A DNA stretch of 5,847 nt, from the NCBI GenBank assembly GCA_002294665.1, contig DBFQ01000099.1:6375-12221 (forward strand), given 5' to 3'. The position numbers were made by a program, and so were the translations under genes. Numbering within the stretch: the first letter of the stretch is position 1; the number at the start of each line of letters is the position of its first letter. The DNA comes from Candidatus Aminicenantes bacterium UBA876. Its GTDB lineage: Bacteria > Acidobacteriota > Aminicenantia > UBA2199. A model generated the notes under the pieces. That model saw only the letters and a program-made list of their open reading frames with translations. It searched no databases and had not been told where the DNA came from. Positions 1 to 3,066 of this stretch are shown here, one piece after another.

Positions 1-28
1 GGCAAATAGCAAGTGGCCAGGGGCAATT
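1..28 (+). repeat. Degenerate 7-bp tandem array, GGCNANN type
   Basis: Four consecutive heptamers start at 1, 8, 15 and 22. Each begins GGC or AGC and has A at its fifth position, so a GC dinucleotide recurs exactly every seven bases (2-3, 9-10, 16-17, 23-24). The array starts at the window edge and is probably truncated. Its G-rich strand is the plus strand, opposite to the related array at 108-156. Function unknown. Confidence 0.6.
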
Positions 29-56
29 GAGCCCGAATGGGGCCGGTGCGTATAAA

Positions 57-84
57 CTTCTTTCTACCTTCTACATGCTATAGG
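57..84 (+). repeat. Degenerate 7-bp tandem array, CTACNTK type
   Basis: Four heptamers start at 57, 64, 71 and 78. The middle two are CTACCTT and CTACATG, and the outer two (CTTCTTT, CTATAGG) diverge. The last unit runs into the left arm of the palindrome at 83-104. The short length and degeneracy make this the weaker of the plus-strand arrays, but it shares the period of its neighbours. Confidence 0.45.
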
Positions 85-104
85 GCGGCCACAGGGAGCC
101 GCCC
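83..104. repeat. GC-only palindrome, REP-like
   Basis: GGGCGGC (83-89) and GCCGCCC (98-104) are perfect inverted repeats of seven G:C pairs, separated by an 8-base spacer. Outside the stem, TA (81-82) and the CCATA at 105-109 give only loose further symmetry. A hairpin this stable could form in RNA from either strand, but no T-run follows on either side, so it does not look like an intrinsic terminator. Short palindromes of GGGGCGGC composition recur between genes in many environmental genomes. Assigning this one to such a dispersed REP-like family is inference and needs other copies in the same genome. Confidence 0.6.
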
Positions 105-107
105 CCA

Positions 108-156
108 TACCTGCCTCCTGTCTCCTGCCCTAGCCAATAGCCCCTCGCCCCTTGCC
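108..156 (-). repeat. Degenerate 7-bp tandem array, CCTNGCC type
   Basis: Seven units can be read. The first three are CTG-centred (examples CTCCTGT, CTCCTGC) and the last four are of type CCTNGCC (examples CCTAGCC, CCTCGCC). The key G sits at 113, 120, 127, 133, 140, 147 and 154, so five of six intervals are exactly 7 bp and one is 6. On the minus strand the units read GGCNAGG, which matches the array at 1-28. The two arrays are therefore imperfect inverted copies flanking the palindrome at 83-104. Function unknown. Confidence 0.65.
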
Positions 157-261
157 ATTCTGAATTCAACGACACGAGCGCAGCGAGTAAATGACAAGCT
201 TTCCCCAATGACCACAAATGACTGGTTTTTTTGTTTTGAGCATCTGAATTTGGATCATTAA

Positions 262-303
262 AATTTGTTTGGGATTTTGTGCTTGGGATTTGGTATTTGA
301 TTT
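262..303 (+). repeat. Degenerate 7-bp tandem array, TTGGKAT type
   Basis: Six heptamers start at 262, 269, 276, 283, 290 and 297. TTGGGAT occurs twice (269 and 283), with TTGGTAT at 290 and looser units around them. The array ends next to the stop codon of the DUF302 gene (307-309 on the minus strand). It is T/G-rich on the plus strand and has lower GC than the coding DNA beside it. It shares its 7-bp period, but not its sequence, with the GC-rich arrays further left. Confidence 0.6.
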
Positions 304-306
304 ATT

Positions 307-690
307 TTACCTGGCCTCTTCAGCCATGCGCTCCATGGCGGCCTCCACCTCTTCGGCCACCTTGATCAAGCCCGGTTCCCGGGACAGCGCCGCCAGCATG
401 GGCCTGGGGCGGATAAAACCGATGAAGGTTTTTTTCTCTTCCGTGTACACCGAAATCCGGCAGGGCAAAGCCATGTTCAGGCGCATGTCGACCTTCATCA
501 CGCATGATGCCTGCACGGGGTTGCACACCTCGAACACCTTGCATTCTTCGACCAGGTCCACTCCTTTCGCGCGCAATGTGGCTCCCAGGTCATGCACATA
601 AAGCACACCGAAACCATTGCGTTTGACCGCCGATTCCAGGTCAGCCACCACCTGGGAGAAAGGCTTTTCCGATTCAACGATAAAATACAT
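307..690 (-). CDS. DUF302 domain protein
   Basis: This 127-residue protein matches the DUF302 family throughout its length. It has an N-terminal alpha/beta part with the GFGVL segment (26-30), then a DLGATLRAKG-type segment (34-43) of the kind that precedes conserved CNP in this family. CNP is at 56-58 and an LPC motif at 75-77, followed by a short beta region and a C-terminal amphipathic helix. Cysteines are C50, C56, C63 and C77; C56 and C77 are the family-typical ones. There is no signal peptide or membrane helix, so it is probably cytosolic. The biochemical role of DUF302 is not established. Some members are fused or adjacent to redox or metal-related proteins, but nothing here adds to that. 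The ATG at 690 is supported by GAGGTGA four bases upstream. The gene lies 98 bp after the permease gene, with a candidate promoter of its own. Family call is firm; function unknown. Confidence 0.88.
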   Translation of the reverse strand: MYFIVESEKPFSQVVADLESAVKRNGFGVLYVHDLGATLRAKGVDLVEECKVFEVCNPVQASCVMKVDMRLNMALPCRISVYTEEKKTFIGFIRPRPMLAALSREPGLIKVAEEVEAAMERMAEEAR

Positions 691-729
691 GATTCACCTC
701 GCATGCGGATGAGCGATAACTACTTGCCT

Positions 730-757
730 ATTCTACATGATGAGATCGTTTACGCAA
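730..757 (-). promoter_or_regulatory. Candidate sigma70 promoter for DUF302 gene
   Basis: On the minus strand, TTGCGT (757-752) and TAGAAT (735-730) are separated by 16 bp. The -10 box matches the TATAAT consensus at five of six positions; the -35 box keeps only TTG. Transcription would start near 723, giving a leader of about 33 nt that contains the GAGGTGA ribosome binding site. The site lies wholly between the permease stop and the DUF302 start. Confidence 0.4.
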
Positions 758-788
758 CCGGCATCCATTTTGAGGAAAACTACATAAG

Positions 789-1607
789 TCACCCCGCTTC
801 AGAGCGCGGGATCAGGCGGATGACGGCGAAAACGATCAGGGCGGCCGCGGCCCATTGCCACGGATTGACCGGGCGGGGAAACACCGCCACCGCGCCCAGG
901 AACGGGGTGATAATGGCGGCGGAATATTTCATGGACGTCGTCAGGATCATGCCGCCGGATTTGAAAGCCAATTGCAGGGCGACCAGTGACAGCAGCGCAA
1001 AAAAAACATACAGGTAGAGCCAGGGCGATTCGAAATATCGCAGAACGCTGAAGCGGAACTCCAGCACCAGCAGGCGCAGGTAGATCACCATCAATCCCGC
1101 CGACATCCCGGCCGCGATTCCACAGGCGATGGTACGAATACGCCGCGAAACCCCCCTGCTCATCCCGCCAGAGAGCAATCCCAACGGCAACAGGGACAGT
1201 GCCGCCAGGACGGAAAAAGATGCAACCGCGTCGTTCACGGGTTTTTCCAGCAGGTTGAGAGCCACAATTCCCACTACAAACAGTAGGGCGTACATCCGAT
1301 CCGCCCGCGTCAATTTTTCTTTCAGCACGCGGTGGGATAAGCACACCAGTAACACCACCACCCAACCGGAAAAGGCACCCATTACGTGAGCGGATAAATG
1401 GCGCAGGGCCACGGCACTGGGAATACCGTAGAGGTTGACCAGGATCAGGCCGATGAGCCACAGGCGTCGGCTGCGATAGTAGAGACCGTCTTTCTCCCCC
1501 GTCCAACCCAGCCAGGAAATGCCTTTTTTCATCATCACTTCGCCGACGGCAATGCAGGAATAGGCCAGCAGGGCCATGAGGACGGCAAATAAAATGGCGG
1601 GATCCAT
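789..1607 (-). CDS. DMT-superfamily permease (EamA/NIPA-like)
   Basis: This 272-residue hydrophobic protein has about nine predicted membrane helices, at roughly residues 4-27, 48-70, 73-91, 103-120, 129-147, 157-183, 194-215, 222-243 and 249-267; a tenth may be hidden in a long segment. The layout of two similar halves of four to five helices is that of the drug/metabolite transporter superfamily. Residues 16-29 (small residues leading into MMKKG) and the KEKLTRAD segment at 96-103 resemble the NIPA/EamA branch, where the second follows helix 3 as a conserved acidic/basic loop. Substrate cannot be told: NIPA relatives are described as magnesium transporters, EamA relatives export metabolites. 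The ATG at 1607 gives a helix starting at once. No Shine-Dalgarno precedes it, whereas a perfect TATAAT lies ten bases upstream. The gene before it ends 46 bp away. An alternative start at 1577 (Met11) also lacks a ribosome site. Confidence 0.8.
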   Translation of the reverse strand: MDPAILFAVLMALLAYSCIAVGEVMMKKGISWLGWTGEKDGLYYRSRRLWLIGLILVNLYGIPSAVALRHLSAHVMGAFSGWVVVLLVCLSHRVLKEKLTRADRMYALLFVVGIVALNLLEKPVNDAVASFSVLAALSLLPLGLLSGGMSRGVSRRIRTIACGIAAGMSAGLMVIYLRLLVLEFRFSVLRYFESPWLYLYVFFALLSLVALQLAFKSGGMILTTSMKYSAAIITPFLGAVAVFPRPVNPWQWAAAALIVFAVIRLIPRSEAG

Positions 1608-1617
1608 GAGAAGCAGG

Positions 1618-1623
1618 ATTATA
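1618..1623 (-). promoter_or_regulatory. Perfect -10 box next to permease start
   Basis: TATAAT reads on the minus strand from 1623 to 1618, ten bases before the ATG at 1607. A start site seven or so bases downstream would fall within about three bases of the ATG, giving a leaderless or nearly leaderless mRNA. This fits the absence of a Shine-Dalgarno. No good -35 box is found 16-18 bp upstream, so the call rests on the -10 hexamer and position. Confidence 0.35.
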
Positions 1624-1653
1624 CACTACTTCTCAAGAGATTCGGTGCAGCGT

Positions 1654-1836
1654 TTACTTCTGTTGCGGTTTGGTCAGCACGTACAGGGCGAACAGGATCA
1701 GGACACCGATGTAGAGAACGGGGACGGCCCATGGCCAGTACGGATGACCTTTTATAACCAGGGCCACAAGTTTGAACAGAGCACCGGAAACCACGGTGAT
1801 CAACAGCCAGATCCAGAAAATCTTTTTAAATGCCAT
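1654..1836 (-). CDS. Small two-helix membrane protein
   Basis: This 60-residue protein is not recognised as a member of any named family. It has a short basic start (MAFKK), a first hydrophobic helix at about 6-28, a polar turn with HPYWPW at 31-36, a second helix at about 37-55 and a Lys/Gln tail. This is a helical hairpin of the inner-membrane type. The reality of the gene is supported by a strong ribosome binding site, GGGAGGA, ending six bases before the ATG, by clean membrane-protein composition, and by position between two genes of the same strand. It starts 94 bp after the coiled-coil gene and ends 46 bp before the permease gene. It could assist either neighbour, but nothing in the sequence shows that. 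Confidence 0.7.
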   Translation of the reverse strand: MAFKKIFWIWLLITVVSGALFKLVALVIKGHPYWPWAVPVLYIGVLILFALYVLTKPQQK

Positions 1837-1885
1837 GCTTTCCTCCCTTTTTCACACCTATATCAACTTGCCTCGCGGCTTTGAG

Positions 1886-1901
1886 CGCGTCCATTTACGC
1901 G
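1886..1901. repeat. Short inverted repeat between genes
   Basis: CGCGT (1886-1890) and ACGCG (1897-1901) form a five-pair stem with a six-base loop, in the 94-bp gap between the coiled-coil gene and the 60-residue gene. On the minus strand the T-run comes before the stem, not after it, so it is not a canonical terminator for the coiled-coil gene. It may be chance. Confidence 0.25.
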
Positions 1902-1930
1902 AAAAATGCAGATGATGAGGCATCTTTGAG

Positions 1931-2923
1931 CTACAGCAGCAGGATCGATCCCACGACAATGGCTGCCAGCAACAGGATGCCGCCGATCAGGATGACCCAC
2001 ATCTTTTTGTAGGCGCTGACCTGGTCTTCGTCTTTTTGTTCTTCGAGGGCGGAGATCTGCGCGCGGAAATCCGTGATTACCCCGCGGACCTTGTCCACGG
2101 CGGCTTTCTCTTCCACCGGGGCGGGGATATCTCCTCCGCTTTCAGCCAGTTTTTCTCCCAGTCCATGATAGTGGACTTCACGCTGTTGCTTGATTTCGCC
2201 CAGCCTGTCTTTGTTCCGGGTCAGTTCACTCTTCAGCTCGGAGATCTGCTTGTCCAACTCGCCCACGACCTCTTTTTGTTTCTTGCGCAGGTCATCCAAT
2301 TGTTTCTGCACCTGGTCCGACTCTTCCCGCAACGATGAAACCAGCATTTCGATGGGTTTCCCGGCTTCCTCGCGGGCGTTGATACCCGCCTGCAGGGCCT
2401 TCTCTTCCTGTTTCAACAATTCCAGTTTCCTGACGGCCTCGGCTTTTTTCTCTTCTCCGGACGCGGCGGCATCGGCTTGCGTCATTAGTGGGCTTCGCTC
2501 GAGGGCGATTTCCGCCAGTCGTGTCCGCGCCTGAAGGTTCTCGTTCCGGCCGCCTTCCAATTGGCCGTTCTGCTCCTTGATGCGTTTGTCCAGATCACGC
2601 TTCTTGCCCTCCACCCCTTTGCGTTCGGCTTCGTAATGATCGTTTTCCCGGGTTCTCTTTTCTTCGAGTTTTTCCTGCCGCGAACGCATTTCTTCAGCCT
2701 GCTTTTCCAATTCGTCCAGGGCTTTCTGCGTTTCCTGCAGGCTTTTTCCCAGTTCCTTGAAGCTGGAGATATCCTGCCCGGACTCCCACGCTTTACGACC
2801 CAGGGTCGTCAGCAACCCCTCCAGGGTTTTTTCCTTTTCCTTGACCTCGCGACCCAGTTTACCCAGAGACTTTCTGCGCCGGCGCTCCTGCATGCCCTGC
2901 TGGAATATGCTTTTCAGACTCAT
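1931..2923 (-). CDS. Tail-anchored coiled-coil protein, unknown function
   Basis: This 330-residue protein is almost all charged helix. An Arg/Lys-rich N-terminus (residues 13-30, with RRRRK at 14-18) leads to a segment with LGRKAWE at 41-47. Long heptad-rich coiled coils follow at about 54-148 and 155-250, rich in Glu, Lys, Gln and Leu. A Gly/Pro hinge lies near 263-270 (GGDIPAP), then a shorter helix at 271-300. The protein ends in one hydrophobic segment, 308-330, that reaches the last residue. There is no signal peptide. The topology is that of a tail-anchored protein with a long cytoplasmic rod, which is inference. The rod could act as a membrane-tethered scaffold or spacer, but I recognise no family. 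The ATG at 2923 is supported by GAGGTGAG ending three bases upstream. A good promoter lies in the gap before it, so it need not be co-transcribed with the protease. Confidence 0.85.
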   Translation of the reverse strand: MSLKSIFQQGMQERRRRKSLGKLGREVKEKEKTLEGLLTTLGRKAWESGQDISSFKELGKSLQETQKALDELEKQAEEMRSRQEKLEEKRTRENDHYEAERKGVEGKKRDLDKRIKEQNGQLEGGRNENLQARTRLAEIALERSPLMTQADAAASGEEKKAEAVRKLELLKQEEKALQAGINAREEAGKPIEMLVSSLREESDQVQKQLDDLRKKQKEVVGELDKQISELKSELTRNKDRLGEIKQQREVHYHGLGEKLAESGGDIPAPVEEKAAVDKVRGVITDFRAQISALEEQKDEDQVSAYKKMWVILIGGILLLAAIVVGSILLL

Positions 2924-2960
2924 GTTCTCACCTCACCCGAGCGGTTGATATGCCGCAATG

Positions 2961-2989
2961 ATTGTAGAATCGACAGGAAAAAATAGCAA
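2961..2989 (-). promoter_or_regulatory. Candidate sigma70 promoter for coiled-coil gene
   Basis: On the minus strand, TTGCTA (2989-2984) and TACAAT (2966-2961) are separated by exactly 17 bp. The boxes match the consensus at four of six and five of six positions. Transcription would begin near 2954, giving a leader of about 30 nt that carries the GAGGTGAG ribosome binding site. This is the best-formed promoter in the window. Confidence 0.5.
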
Positions 2990-3004
2990 CTCCAAAGCGG
3001 ATTT

Positions 3005-3022
3005 GCCGCTGCAGACTGCGGC
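3005..3022. repeat. GC-rich inverted repeat downstream of protease
   Basis: GCCGC (3005-3009) and GCGGC (3018-3022) form a five-pair stem; one mismatch and one or two further pairs are possible inside. It lies 45 bases past the protease stop. On the minus strand a T-run follows only about 20 bases later (2983-2977), too far for a standard intrinsic terminator. It could still be part of a processing or weak termination region together with the stem at 3032-3047. Confidence 0.35.
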
Positions 3023-3031
3023 GCGGCCGTA

Positions 3032-3047
3032 CCCCGGTAAACCGGGG
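3032..3047. repeat. Near-perfect 16-bp palindrome after protease gene
   Basis: CCCCGGTAAACCGGGG is symmetrical except for its central AA: seven bases on each side are exact inverted copies. As RNA it gives a six-pair G:C stem with a four-base loop. It begins 19 bases past the protease stop. The T-rich run near 3057-3064 on the minus strand lies before the stem, the wrong order for an intrinsic terminator. It may act as an mRNA 3'-end stabiliser or a protein-binding palindrome, neither of which is shown. Confidence 0.45.
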
Positions 3048-3066
3048 GAATGCGGGTAAAAAAAGT

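Larger units (their letters stand above)
1..306. other. Non-coding region of period-7 repeats
   Basis: No credible gene lies here. The only long open frame (37-261, plus strand) runs through low-complexity repeats, has no ribosome binding site and resembles no family I know. The stretch is a mosaic of degenerate 7-bp-period arrays (1-28, 57-84, 108-156, 262-303) around a GC-only palindrome (83-104). Between them, 157-261 holds three ATGAC words (191-195, 208-212, 218-222), the last two 10 bp apart, and a T-rich run at about 225-236. It lies downstream of the DUF302 gene, whose stop codon touches the last array. I see no canonical intrinsic terminator for that gene. The first array begins at base 1, so the structure probably continues past the left edge. 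Confidence 0.75.

Noticed and set aside
223..237. T-run as an intrinsic terminator
   Set aside because: No stable GC stem precedes it on the plus strand, and no plus-strand gene would end there.
37..261. Plus-strand open frame of 74 codons in the left intergenic region
   Set aside because: It runs through period-7 repeats and the palindrome, has no ribosome binding site and low-complexity composition, and resembles no known protein.
1..306. CRISPR array
   Set aside because: Repeats are 7 bp and degenerate, without identical 20-40 bp direct repeats or regular unique spacers, and no cas gene is present.
792..810. Hairpin near the permease stop as a terminator
   Set aside because: The stem lies inside the last codons, contains a bulge and is not followed by a T-run on the minus strand.
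799..1626. Minus-strand open frame of 275 codons overlapping the permease
   Set aside because: It lies in another frame of the permease gene and gives an Arg/Pro/His-rich product without membrane pattern; the 272-residue frame has nine clear helices.
1837..1930. Promoter for the 60-residue gene
   Set aside because: A TATAGG-like hexamer is present on the minus strand, but no -35 box lies at a suitable distance; read-through from the coiled-coil gene is equally likely.
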